NCBI RefSeq assembly: GCF_900141745.1
Contig: NZ_FSRM01000001.1
Coordinates: 868,001 to 932,000 of the forward strand
Reading direction: 5' to 3'
Source: Paraburkholderia phenazinium
GTDB lineage: Bacteria; Pseudomonadota; Gammaproteobacteria; Burkholderiales; Burkholderiaceae
Length of the DNA: 64,000 bases
The position numbers and the translations under genes are program-made. The notes beneath the pieces were generated by a model that saw only the letters and a list, made by a program, of their open reading frames with translations, ran no database searches and was not told the origin of the DNA. Shown one piece after another: positions 46,201 to 54,522 of the stretch; position 1 is the stretch's first letter; the number at the start of each line of letters is the position of its first letter.

Positions 46201-47230
46201 CGAGACCCGGAACGGCCTTCCGAAGCGCGTCGAGGCTCGGATAATCATCCGCGAGCGTCTTCCCCGTCGCTTCAGCCAACGGGCTGTCCGGGTCGGCATA
46301 GGCCTCCTCGTAGATCGCCAGCAGCAGGTCGAAAGCGTAGAGCAGGAAGTGCCCGCTGCCGCATGCCGGATCGAGCAGCCGCAGGTCGCGCGGATCCTTC
46401 TTCCCGCGCGGTGCGAATTCCTCGCCGGGTTTGCGGACCATGTACTCGCAGCGCTCGGCGAGCACGGTCCGGGTGCTGTGCATCTCGTACCAGATGCGCC
46501 CGAGCGTGTTGTCGGTCAGGAACTGGACGACGTAGCGGGGCGTGAAGAACTGGTTGCGCACGGCCAGCTCTCGACTGTTGCGTGGCGCCTGGCTCTCTTC
46601 GCGCATCTTCTTGCGCTCGTCCTGGCTGTTGAAGAACTGATAGACCCAGCCGATGGTCTCGTCCTCGCCCCAAACGCAAGCAAGCTCAGTGGCATTTAGG
46701 ATCTCGAGAAGCTGCTCGAACGTCGCGCGCTTCAGCCAAAGCACACTCGAAGGGTCTCTCCGGTCGAATAAAACCTTCACCTCAGTCGACAACTCGTCAA
46801 ACAGCGACTCGATGTAGAGCCGGTAGCCGGCGCTGTCGGGAATGAGTGGCAGGCCCGGCGCCATGCCGCAAAATTCGCGGTAGCCGGCGGACTGCTCGCC
46901 CTTCGTGATGCATTCCTGCACAAGCTCGCGAGCCTCCAGCATTTTGAGCGCGACGAAGCGATAGAGCGTGGTAAAGGCGGCGTCGCGCAGATAGTCCGCG
47001 ACGGAGTCCGCGGTGCTAATGCCGGCAGCACGCTTGTGCTCGATGGCGGCGACTATGCGCTCACGCTGGAAGGTTTGGCGGGCTGAGAGATGCACACCTG
47101 CCTTCGCGGCAACAGCCCCGTCTCGATGCATGTCGAAGTCGCCCTCGAGCTGCGCGGCGAAGTCGTCCTCGAGGAGCTTCCGCGCTCGCTGAGTCGCGCG
47201 TTCTATGGCGTTGCGTGTGTCCTTGTCCAT
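43283..47230 (-). CDS. pglX: BREX adenine-specific DNA methyltransferase PglX
   Basis: A 1315-residue methyltransferase. Motif I is DPACGSGHFLLYAFDLL (D287) and motif IV is NPPFGEPTG (510-518), the N6-adenine type. The N-terminal 270 residues are helical, and the region after motif IV to about residue 950 is the recognition part. A C-terminal coiled coil follows (EERRLESLTSELRDGATAAQ, about residue 1130). PglX marks host DNA at one non-palindromic site and is needed for restriction. The gene is unbroken. The start at 47230 is one base after the previous stop. The recognition part appears less GC-rich than its flanks. Confidence 0.93.
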   Translation of the reverse strand: MDKDTRNAIERATQRARKLLEDDFAAQLEGDFDMHRDGAVAAKAGVHLSARQTFQRERIVAAIEHKRAAGISTADSVADYLRDAAFTTLYRFVALKMLEARELVQECITKGEQSAGYREFCGMAPGLPLIPDSAGYRLYIESLFDELSTEVKVLFDRRDPSSVLWLKRATFEQLLEILNATELACVWGEDETIGWVYQFFNSQDERKKMREESQAPRNSRELAVRNQFFTPRYVVQFLTDNTLGRIWYEMHSTRTVLAERCEYMVRKPGEEFAPRGKKDPRDLRLLDPACGSGHFLLYAFDLLLAIYEEAYADPDSPLAEATGKTLADDYPSLDALRKAVPGLVLAHNLHGVDIDPRCAQIAQLALWMRAQKAYRDFGISRAERPPIRRSNIVVAEPLVADDQIAREFIAKLDDAELERVFTSLVESLRLAGDMGLLLRIEQLVARQGKRGRTGDLFAPPEERIRAALARLATDDETRTSTRRRLFIEDAAQGIGLLSVAEKKFDTIVMNPPFGEPTGRSLERLRDEFPLSRGNILAHFVDRCSELLSPTGYLGAIISRTCFFLQSFVDFRKSVLEERLCLEAFADFGNGVLDATVETAACVWSANPTTRRPAAFFRQLRSQTKSVGLRSSICALNSGEPSSDVFLRDVRDFGVFPDRPYVYWIDEEIAQRIAEKSPIAPNVCAIAVGLQTGDDFRFLRTWWEVGVSSIVVPTTRGDSEKIQQECIDQSVRGRAWAWYSKTEEALPILSSIHLTVKWSNNGAEIRAFHVGKGDSESKYVRSEAQYFRPGLSYMLRSNRLVPYLVPAGIVPTAGRSQVYPIHADESWVAALLSSNLATAVARFRGEDFARPKFQNSMVAAVPYVQPSSNGDLQLAHAAIAGVRTRMATSMRSDETEVLFVALANCEGSPANAGWSRESIIGEPLELRFSALCGLTAQQFRTLDRDRREAQEISGGARDDSEVQVELDSNPPSEGAVADASRLSWLIGIVFGRFDPRLATGERAIPSEPEPFDPLPARSPGMYPEGEEPADRPDILVDDEGHEYDLAARARALAERVHIDAPENLRGWLAKEFFPLHIKMYSKSRRKAPIYWQLATPSASYSVWLYIHAFSKDTLFRVQNEYVAPKLAHEERRLESLTSELRDGATAAQRKALAAQAAAVEELRAFIQEVKHVAPLWNPNLDDGVIINFAPLWRLVPQNKLWQKALKSTWDALCERKYDWTHLAMHLWPEHVVPKCAKDRSLAIAHGLEDVFWVEGADGKWTARETPTRSVDELVHGRTSPAVKSALKTLVEAPAASGNAGRGRGGRRKTAVEEGNA

Positions 47231-47231
47231 G

Positions 47232-48320
47232 TCAGAGTCCCGCTGTTTCTGACGCGGCGAGTGATGCCGCCGCAGACAAATCGACGAACTGCTCGGCAAA
47301 CCACTGCACTCTCGCAACGCCCTCTGTCGGTGCCTCAGCAAGCGGTGTCCGAAGATGCTTACCAATCTTTGGCAGCAGGAGCACCAGCAGCACATCTGAC
47401 GAGTTGCGGTCGGGTATGAATCGTGTCGATCCTTGTGCCTCCAGGCGCTGAGCGAACGAGTCAAGTGCTGCTTGTGCAGGATTCGTCATCGGCTCTGGCA
47501 ATTCAAGAAGCTTCCGGATGCTATCGGGGCTTAAAAGGCGGATAGGCAAGAGCGATTCGAAAAGCGCCCCGGCGTTGCGGGCAAACTCGATTCCCGGAAA
47601 CCAGCTGCGCAGCCGCGCGACGAAGTCGTACACGTCGCTAAACGTGCCACCTTGTTCCCGCTGCCGTCGTTCGGTTTCGACAAATAGGCTCGAGATAGTG
47701 CCATCGCCCATGCGCACGGATTGGCCGAGCATGACTAGGAAGTTACGCTCCTGCTCTGAAAGAGTGCCAGCCGCTGGCTTGTAACCAAGATCGTGTTCAA
47801 TCTCATTCCAGACGTGAGCCATCATGCTGCACACCTGCACCTCACAGGGGACGTCCATAACATTGACATATGTGCCGACGCCGTCGGTCTTGGTCAGAAA
47901 CACCTCGATGTGGCTTGCGCGGTAGAAATTGCCGGGATTGTCGCGGTTCTTGTCCTTTCGTTCATGGGTCGGCCGCTGACCACCGGCATCGACGAACCGC
48001 CGGCAGGCCAGCTCTACGACCTGCTCCTCATGACGCTGCTCGTAGGTTGCAATTCGCACCGCGGCGAGGTCACGAATCTGTTCGAAGACGGCGTCAACGT
48101 CCCGAATCGACTTCTTGCTGTTGACGGCAAAGCGGCGCAGCTTGCCCTCGAGGCTCTTGGGGCTTTTGGCCCTGGAGGTCACCTGAGCACGGATGGCGTT
48201 TCCCTCGACGATTTCGGACCGGCAGATCTCGGCAACACGCGCCGCGAGCTTGAGGTAACGGTCGTACTCGCGGTGGTAGCGCTGAACAGCCTTCTTAATG
48301 GTGTCGTCAGAGATCGTCAT
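47232..48320 (-). CDS. RelA/SpoT-type nucleotide synthetase inside the BREX operon
   Basis: A 362-residue protein. The (p)ppGpp synthetase motifs appear complete: R50-x-K52 with S..K60 (RAKSPKSLEGK), D84LAAVR89I, Y133RASH137 and E160VQVCSMMAHVWNEIEHDLGYK(181, described by position), the ExQ and YK elements. There is no hydrolase HD domain, so it resembles a small alarmone synthetase or a toxSAS toxin. Residues about 200-362 form an unassigned helical C-terminus. It lies eight bases after brxC and one base before pglX, so it is cotranscribed. Role in defence is inferred; it could be an abortive backup or a regulator. Confidence 0.85.
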   Translation of the reverse strand: MTISDDTIKKAVQRYHREYDRYLKLAARVAEICRSEIVEGNAIRAQVTSRAKSPKSLEGKLRRFAVNSKKSIRDVDAVFEQIRDLAAVRIATYEQRHEEQVVELACRRFVDAGGQRPTHERKDKNRDNPGNFYRASHIEVFLTKTDGVGTYVNVMDVPCEVQVCSMMAHVWNEIEHDLGYKPAAGTLSEQERNFLVMLGQSVRMGDGTISSLFVETERRQREQGGTFSDVYDFVARLRSWFPGIEFARNAGALFESLLPIRLLSPDSIRKLLELPEPMTNPAQAALDSFAQRLEAQGSTRFIPDRNSSDVLLVLLLPKIGKHLRTPLAEAPTEGVARVQWFAEQFVDLSAAASLAASETAGL

Positions 48321-48328
48321 GTCGGTCT

Positions 48329-51300
48329 CTACTGGACAATGATTTTCTTGCCGGCGCCGATCAGGCGGGAGCACTCTTCTCGAATACCGTCCAGTGCTGC
48401 CTTGAGCTGTTCTTCGGTCTCGATTCCTTCCGCGAAGTAGCTGCCGACGCTCACCGTGACGACGCGCTCGCCATCAATGATGCGCCGCAGCTCCGTGGTG
48501 GCCGCGCGGAGGCGCCCTTCACAGGCATCGTGATCCGCCCGAAGCTGCGGAATAGGAACGCCTTCGGGGTCGCGCTTTTGTCCACGCTCGAAAGGCTCTG
48601 CGATACGACGCCGCTGATCTTCGTCGATCTCAGTCCAGCCAGGCACCTTGACTAGCTTGTCAAATGCCTTCGAGTAGGCGTCCACGCGGGCGTTAATTGC
48701 CTTGTCAAAGCGGTGGCTGTACTCGGTTTCAATCGCCTTGGTGTGCTGTTCAATCGACGGCAACTCTTTGAAAAAAGTCTCACGCGCGAGGAGATCTTCG
48801 AGCGACGACGCGCGCGTGCGCAACTCGTGGGCGATGTCAGATTCCTGGCTCAGGAAACTCCAAAGCCCCCCCTGAGCCTTGCGCGCGCGTTCGAGATCGT
48901 GGAGGCGGGGCTCGGTGAGCATCTGTTCAAGCTCGACGGCGCGCTTGACAGCGTCCTTGATGGCGCGGTGGCTCGTGTTGAAAGTCGCGATGGCGTTGTC
49001 CTCCGAGCCTCGGAGGATGGCCTTCATCTGCCCGATGGCATCGTCAAGCATCACCTGTCCCGGCAAGCGTTGGCTGTTCAGCGTTGCTAGCGCAGCGGAG
49101 ACAGAGTCCTCGTTGCGCGCAATCGCCTTGCGAAGCTCCGAAACGATCGCGCCGGCGTTTAGCTCCTTCACTTCGCTGCCGAAGGTGTCTCGGAAGGCCT
49201 CCGAGGCCTTTACCAGCTCCTCGAACTCGATGCCCTTTTTTGGCCGGAACGACGCCTGGCGGAACAGGTTGTTGTTTGAAAATGTCTCGCGCGCCTCTAC
49301 CCCGGTGACTGTATCGAGCGTCTGGCCCTTGCTTGTTGCTTCAACCTTCCCGGCCCGGAGCAGCGAAAGCACCAGCAGGCGCACGACCTCGAAGTCCCAG
49401 CCGAAAGGCTCTTTGGCGAATTCGTCGGTAAGGTAGCGGCCGCTCGCCGTATCGCCGTAGTTTGCGCGTTCCTCGATGCGATCGAGCACCTCTTTCAGAG
49501 CACCACTTTCGGTGCGAAAAACGGTCTTGCCCTTCTCGTCACGCAGGAGGCCAATGTTGCCGAACACACTCGGGAGCCCCTGGAGGTTCTCGGCAGTAAA
49601 TAATGCGTCGGTGCCCTTCTTCACGTCCGCTGCCTTGGCGGAGGCTTCCTTGAAGCGGTCGAAGACCTCGGGTAGCACTTGGCCGAGCACCTCGGCGGCG
49701 GTCTTGCTTACGTCGACGGCACGATCGCTGGGGCTGCGGTCGTTGCCGCGGAAGTAGATGCGGCCTGAGAGGCACGCAGCGCGCAGAAGGCGACGAAGCT
49801 CGTCGCTGTGGCGGCGCAGACGGACGCGCTCCTCGGCAATTAGCGAGGGCGTGTCCTCGCCCCTTGTCTCGCGCTCCTTGCGGGCAAGCATCTCCTTGGA
49901 GCGGAACAGCTCGACAGTCTCCCGGTCGATGGTATCGGTCAGACCGATGGCCCAGAAGACGTGCTTGCGCTCCTGCTGGCTGCGCGTGCGCAGCTCGTCC
50001 GCGAGCGCGTCGAAGTCCCTCCCATCCTCGGCGAGGTGGACTTGGAACAACATGTCGCCGCCCGTGACCTCACGGCCGTGGATCGCCAAGCCCGCCTTGA
50101 AGGTCTTTGTGTCGAAAAGTGTGTGCGACGGCTGGGGCTGCCAGAATGCGGACAGCACCTCGGAGTAAAGGCGGTGCGAATCGCCCGGCTTCGGGCTGAT
50201 ACCGTTGCGCAATCGCTCCCAGTCATCCTCGGCGGGCGTCGGGATGCGGTAGCCGTCGTCGCCTTGGCGAACCTTGTGAGTCGACACGAGCTCTTGGAGC
50301 GCCTCCTTCACTGAGGCGAGCTGCGAATCGCCGTCGACGCTCTGGTGGAGCGCGGCCGCGATGTTCTCGGCGCTGCGGTGCACGCTTTTCACATACTGGA
50401 GCAGGCAGATCACTTTTGCAACCGGCTGCGAGAGCGGGTGGTTGAGCTCTTTCGAAATGGCGGCGATCTTGGCGCGGACCTCGGAGCCGATGTTCCCCTC
50501 AACGAGGTCATACACATGGTCGAGACGTACAAGGTCGCCTAGCTGACGGTCGGCGAGGTTCACGGCCGGGTTGATGAGGAGCTGCTGCGCGAGTTTGATG
50601 ATGGTGCGGTTTGCGCCGCCGACGTGCTTGCTCCCACCGCCCTGCGTGCGCAGGCCCGAGACGACCTGGATGATGAGGTCAATCTGGAATGGCAGCAGGG
50701 GGTACAGGTCAATGAAGGCCTCGCGTGACAGCTCCGGAAGCTTGACGTCAGCGGTGAGCCGCGTGTGTTCGGTGAGCCGGCCACGATGGCCGTCGAAGAG
50801 TTTCCCGAGCGCTGTCTGTGCGGCGGCGTTCTTCGAAAGCACACGGCGGCTGGTGACCTCGGAGATATCCGAAGGCTCGAGGTGGACCTGTAGCGGGAAC
50901 CGGTCCATCAAGCGGGCCAGCTCGATCTTCTTGTCGTCGAGGCCACTGACAAGCTCGCCAAGCTTCTCCTGGGAGGTGACGACGACCCAGTGCTTGCCAC
51001 GGCCCTTCACGCCGAGGCTCTGCACGATGGCTTGCAGGTCGAGCATCTTCTGGACGTCTCGCGCGACGAACTGTCCAACCTCGTCGATAACGAACATAAG
51101 CGAGAGCCCTGGTTTGCGGCGCCTCATCAGCTCGCCCGCACGCTCGGCGAGCTTACCCGGCGTGATGTCGGCCTTGTTCTTGACTGCCTTCACCCACGAG
51201 TCAGCCATCGGGTACGTGTCGGGATCGAGGCTGTGGAGCACACGGCTCGCCTCCGATAGCGCGAAGGCTACCTTGCCCTTCTCGGCGGCCCAGTCCTTCT

Positions 51301-51877
51301 TGAAGAGCTGCTTGTACTCTTCCTCGAAGCGGTCGAGCCGGCCCTTCTCCTCGAGCCCGATCTCCAGCTCCGAGAGGTCTAGGTCCTTCGCGTAGCCTAG
51401 GCTTTGCAGGAAGAGCCCATACATGATCTCGGTCAGAGTTTGGTTGCCGCTGCGAATTCCGCGGTCCGTCGAAACGTCGAAGATGACAGCGTGAGTCGGG
51501 ATGTTCTCGTTGATAGCCTTCAGCAGAACCGACAGCTTCATGTCGCCGGCGCGCTCAGCAAAGCGCTCAGCTGCAGACTCGCCCGCGACGGTACGGTTTG
51601 CGACGGAAAGTCCAAGCATCTTGGCGAAGCTCGACTTACCTGAGCCAAAGAAGCCCGAAACCCATATGGCGATGCCCTCATGAGGCTTGTTCGGCGTCTC
51701 GCTGTAGGCGTCGAAGATGCCCGTGTAGTGCGAGCGGATTGCGTCTGTTACGACGTACTCGTTGATCTCATCGCGGATGATCTCTTCATCGGTCTGGTCG
51801 ACCTTGATGACTTCTTCGATGCGACGGTGGATGTCGTTGGCGAAGAGTGTCTTGATAGGCGTGGGCGTCGTCATCAT
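48329..51877 (-). CDS. brxC: BREX ATPase BrxC
   Basis: An 1182-residue P-loop protein. Walker A GFFGSGKSS is at 75-83, Walker B is probably LSLMFVIDEVGQFVA (about 265-280), and long coiled coils fill the second half (GGLWSFLSQESDIAHELRTR region). BrxC is the large ATPase of BREX, thought to drive the complex along DNA or sense phage. It starts nine bases after brxB, with ATGATG at 51877/51874. The frame is intact. Confidence 0.93.
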   Translation of the reverse strand: MMTTPTPIKTLFANDIHRRIEEVIKVDQTDEEIIRDEINEYVVTDAIRSHYTGIFDAYSETPNKPHEGIAIWVSGFFGSGKSSFAKMLGLSVANRTVAGESAAERFAERAGDMKLSVLLKAINENIPTHAVIFDVSTDRGIRSGNQTLTEIMYGLFLQSLGYAKDLDLSELEIGLEEKGRLDRFEEEYKQLFKKDWAAEKGKVAFALSEASRVLHSLDPDTYPMADSWVKAVKNKADITPGKLAERAGELMRRRKPGLSLMFVIDEVGQFVARDVQKMLDLQAIVQSLGVKGRGKHWVVVTSQEKLGELVSGLDDKKIELARLMDRFPLQVHLEPSDISEVTSRRVLSKNAAAQTALGKLFDGHRGRLTEHTRLTADVKLPELSREAFIDLYPLLPFQIDLIIQVVSGLRTQGGGSKHVGGANRTIIKLAQQLLINPAVNLADRQLGDLVRLDHVYDLVEGNIGSEVRAKIAAISKELNHPLSQPVAKVICLLQYVKSVHRSAENIAAALHQSVDGDSQLASVKEALQELVSTHKVRQGDDGYRIPTPAEDDWERLRNGISPKPGDSHRLYSEVLSAFWQPQPSHTLFDTKTFKAGLAIHGREVTGGDMLFQVHLAEDGRDFDALADELRTRSQQERKHVFWAIGLTDTIDRETVELFRSKEMLARKERETRGEDTPSLIAEERVRLRRHSDELRRLLRAACLSGRIYFRGNDRSPSDRAVDVSKTAAEVLGQVLPEVFDRFKEASAKAADVKKGTDALFTAENLQGLPSVFGNIGLLRDEKGKTVFRTESGALKEVLDRIEERANYGDTASGRYLTDEFAKEPFGWDFEVVRLLVLSLLRAGKVEATSKGQTLDTVTGVEARETFSNNNLFRQASFRPKKGIEFEELVKASEAFRDTFGSEVKELNAGAIVSELRKAIARNEDSVSAALATLNSQRLPGQVMLDDAIGQMKAILRGSEDNAIATFNTSHRAIKDAVKRAVELEQMLTEPRLHDLERARKAQGGLWSFLSQESDIAHELRTRASSLEDLLARETFFKELPSIEQHTKAIETEYSHRFDKAINARVDAYSKAFDKLVKVPGWTEIDEDQRRRIAEPFERGQKRDPEGVPIPQLRADHDACEGRLRAATTELRRIIDGERVVTVSVGSYFAEGIETEEQLKAALDGIREECSRLIGAGKKIIVQ

Positions 51878-51886
51878 CGGTAGTCT

Positions 51887-52462
51887 TCAGAAGATCTTCG
51901 GGCGGTAGTTGTGCTCCGCGTCGAGCACGCCCATGAAACGGAGGCCGGCGGCTCCATCGAGGTCGCCCGGGTAGAAGAGAACGGTCGGAACGTGAACGCG
52001 GCCCTTCAGCTGTTCCAGAAGCGAGAACGTCCGGTACACGGGGAATAGCGCCCCAGTACGCATAATGAACACGACGTCGCGCTGTGGGTCGGGTTCCTGC
52101 GGCATCCGGGCGTCGACAAGGTCGACAAGCGGCGAGTACTCCGAGAGCACGGAGTGTACGGTCTCGACGATGGTTTCGACGCCCTGTTCCCGCTCGGCAG
52201 TGAACCACTCTTCCAACGGACGTTGCGAACGCATCGCCTCGTCGAGACACTCTGCGAGCGAGATGCGCATTACGCGCTTGCCCTTCTGGGAAAGTCGTGT
52301 CTCGAGAAGGGTCACCTGCTTGCGCAATTCGAACTCTTCGTCCGGTTCGTAGCGAAACAGCGCGTATGGCATGTCGTGGTAGGCGCTGATCCGCTGCCGC
52401 GGATCGGGCAATTCGAGGACGGGCTCGAGGTTCTGCGTGATACGGTGTAGGAGGTCGCTCAT
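51887..52462 (-). CDS. brxB: BREX protein BrxB (DUF1788)
   Basis: A 191-residue protein typical of DUF1788: LLETRLSQKGKRVMRISLAE near the middle and VPTVLFYPGDLDGAAGLRFMG with AEHNYRPKIF at the end. It is a required BREX component of unknown reaction. The start at 52462 overlaps the brxA stop by four bases; the upstream part of the frame lies within brxA. Confidence 0.92.
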   Translation of the reverse strand: MSDLLHRITQNLEPVLELPDPRQRISAYHDMPYALFRYEPDEEFELRKQVTLLETRLSQKGKRVMRISLAECLDEAMRSQRPLEEWFTAEREQGVETIVETVHSVLSEYSPLVDLVDARMPQEPDPQRDVVFIMRTGALFPVYRTFSLLEQLKGRVHVPTVLFYPGDLDGAAGLRFMGVLDAEHNYRPKIF

Positions 52463-53244
52463 GCCACCATCTTCTCTGCATATTGGTAAGAACTCGTGCA
52501 AGGCAGATCTAGCTGCACGAGGCTGCCAGCCACGTGGTATTCGAGCTTTTGGTATTGGTGCAGCCTTAGCAGCTCGCGCTCGACGTCGGCGGTGCGCATC
52601 AGGAATAGGCGCCATCCGTACGAGGCAATGACCCTGCTCGGGCTCAACTTCTCGTCGCGCATCGCATGGAGCAGATAGAGGAAGCTCCTCTCCGACAGGT
52701 GGAACGAGACGAACTCCTTGGTGATTGAACCACGAAGGAGGCCGAAGTCGACGGCGATTTTGAGTAGGCCCGCCGCGACGCGTTTCTTCGTCTGTTCAGA
52801 CCACGCGTGCTCCGTGGTCGCGCCACGCGTGGCAATGCTGCCTAGGTATTCCTCGACGTCCTCGCTGCAAATGCGAAAGATACCGGCATCGTAGGCTTCG
52901 AAAAGCCATGTCTCGAGAAAGTCGCGGACGAGGAACTCGTCGCGCGTCATGTGCCAGAGGAGCAACGGCTTCCACTCTTCGACCGGCAGCCCATGCTGTG
53001 CGAGCATGACAAGGGGGCGGTCACGCCCCGCGGGGTCGAAGCGGCGGTTCAGCACCTTAGCGACGTCGCGCAGCCAAGTTGCGCTGCGCGCACCGATGAA
53101 GTTCTCCTGCCTTAGGCGATCGAGATTCTCGCGCTTCGATTGCTCGAAGTCCCACGCCGAAAAAACGGAGTAGGTTTCGTCAATCATCGCGCCTTTGATA
53201 ACGGTAAATGAGGACGCGACATTGGCGCGCGAGCTCGTCGTCAT
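52459..53244 (-). CDS. brxA: BREX protein BrxA (DUF1819)
   Basis: A 261-residue protein with helical character, matching DUF1819: KGAMIDETYSVFSAWDFEQS near the N-terminus and LLWHMTRDEFLVRDFLETWL in the middle, then SYGWRLFLM. BrxA resembles the RNA-binding NusB fold and binds DNA in other systems. The ATG at 53244 overlaps the brxE stop by ATGA; an alternative start at 53256 adds four residues. Confidence 0.9.
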   Translation of the reverse strand: MTTSSRANVASSFTVIKGAMIDETYSVFSAWDFEQSKRENLDRLRQENFIGARSATWLRDVAKVLNRRFDPAGRDRPLVMLAQHGLPVEEWKPLLLWHMTRDEFLVRDFLETWLFEAYDAGIFRICSEDVEEYLGSIATRGATTEHAWSEQTKKRVAAGLLKIAVDFGLLRGSITKEFVSFHLSERSFLYLLHAMRDEKLSPSRVIASYGWRLFLMRTADVERELLRLHQYQKLEYHVAGSLVQLDLPCTSSYQYAEKMVA

Positions 53245-53795
53245 GTCTCGGTCCATTTGGAATATGGGACCGCAAGAGCCCCCGGCTCACCTCGTGCAAA
53301 GCCGAGAGCAAGCAGCGTGACATCCGCGTTAGCGTCACCATAGACTCCGGGCAGCGGTACGGCGCGACCTTCCGCCGAGCGGCGCAGCCTTGCATAGGCA
53401 TCGATATCGGTTTCAGTCACCAGTTCGAGAGTACGGAGTACCTCGACCAGATCCGTGCTGCTCAGTGTCTCGATCCGCTCGAAGAATGAATTCCAGTCGC
53501 TTGCGTGATCGAGCCAATGCTCCCAGCGTCCGTCGAAGTCCTCCTCGACGGTCTCGGGTAGTTTCCAGAGCGTCACGCAACTGGGCGGGTTGAACACCTC
53601 GTCGCACCGCTGAGCGGCAACAGCGAAGACTGAACGGGCTTGTGCGAATCGATACGTGCGGGGAAATCCGCGTCGCAGTACTGCAGCGCCCAGTCTTCCC
53701 AGCTGGCCCTTGGTGTTCCACCAGCGAGCGTTGTCGAGTTCCCCGAAGCGCGCCACAACGATGCGAAGCCGAAGTAGTTTTTCAAGATCAATCAT
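53241..53795 (-). CDS. brxE: Probable BREX protein BrxE
   Basis: A 184-residue protein starting MIDLEKLLRLRIVVARFGEL, directly upstream of brxA and coupled to it by ATGA. Size and place match BrxE of type 6 BREX, a protein without known function. The match is based on position and general resemblance; no catalytic motif can be seen. GDANADVTLLALGFARGEPG near the C-terminus is the most conserved-looking part. If correct, this is a BrxE in a locus that ends with BrxL. Confidence 0.65.
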   Translation of the reverse strand: MIDLEKLLRLRIVVARFGELDNARWWNTKGQLGRLGAAVLRRGFPRTYRFAQARSVFAVAAQRCDEVFNPPSCVTLWKLPETVEEDFDGRWEHWLDHASDWNSFFERIETLSSTDLVEVLRTLELVTETDIDAYARLRRSAEGRAVPLPGVYGDANADVTLLALGFARGEPGALAVPYSKWTET

Positions 53796-53856
53796 GCTTT
53801 ACGCCACCGTGCAGCCTCTTCACCTGTGGCGGCGCCCCTTGTTATCTGGTCTTCCT

Positions 53857-54063
53857 TCATGCGTCAGCCAGATCGTTGCCGCTACCGGCCGACTGGCGCC
53901 TGATCCATAAGTCGATCTCGGCTCGCGAGAACCGCCAGCTTCCGCCAACCTTGAAAGCCGGTATCTTCTTGGCTGCCGCCAAGCGATAGGCCGTCCGCTT
54001 GCCCACCTTTAGGAAAGCGGCCACTTCGTCAAGAGTAAATATCTCGTCAGAATCGTTGCGCAT
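53857..54063 (-). CDS. Excisionase-type DNA-binding protein at the head of the BREX operon
   Basis: A 68-residue MerR/Xis-like winged helix: FTLDEVAAFLKVGKRTAYRL, then AAAKKIPAFKVGGSWRFSRAEIDLWI, the helix-turn-helix_17 pattern. It is 61 bases upstream of brxE and 460 bases from the integrase, so it could be the element excisionase, a BREX regulator, or both. The start at 54063 follows a promoter-like sequence at 54118-54146. Confidence 0.8.
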   Translation of the reverse strand: MRNDSDEIFTLDEVAAFLKVGKRTAYRLAAAKKIPAFKVGGSWRFSRAEIDLWIRRQSAGSGNDLADA

Positions 54064-54117
54064 TGGTACCTGCCCACTCAGGACAGAGAATCTTCTTTCT
54101 TGATGACGATCTTGGCA

Positions 54118-54146
54118 AGTATACGGCAAACCTGTCTATGTTTGAA
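54118..54146 (-). promoter_or_regulatory. Probable promoter of the xis-like/BREX operon
   Basis: On the minus strand, TTCAAA (54146-54141) and TATACT (54123-54118) are separated by exactly 17 bases. Transcription would start about 50 bases before the ATG at 54063. Confidence 0.5.
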
Positions 54147-54220
54147 CGGGTGCCGCAAGAGGGGGAAATGACCGACAGTCGGGCGATCGAAAAGAGAACG
54201 GGGTTGCCGTACAGAAGTCC

Positions 54221-54415
54221 ATGGCCGAGCACCCGGCTTTGCAACGGCTGGAAGACCGGCTCCAGTGGTACAACATCAAGGGTGCGCAATGCCAGAAGTT
54301 GTATGAGCGGCTGAGGTTGACCAGGGACGTTCGAGGTGCGCCCTTGCGGTCTGAGGCACTCTTGCAACTGGTTTTCGGTGCAGTGGTAGTACAGTGCCCA
54401 GCTCTTTCGGGTTGA
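54221..54415 (+). pseudogene. 5' fragment of a DUF4231/SLATT-like membrane protein
   Basis: The frame from ATG 54221 reads MAEHPALQRLEDRLQWYN, then IKGAQCQKLYERLRLTR, which resembles the start of DUF4231 proteins (RLEDQ-WYD-KA-x-x-Q-x-Y-x-x-L). The homology stops after about 37 residues and no transmembrane helices follow, so it is a truncated remnant. SLATT proteins are predicted membrane effectors of defence systems. Confidence 0.4.
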
Positions 54416-54522
54416 CTAGAACTATGCCAAACGACGGTTTATTTAGGCCACTTACAGTCGAATAATCCTAATATTCAAAAGCTTACCGCGCCACACTGCG
54501 AAAAATGATTTGCAAATCGTTT

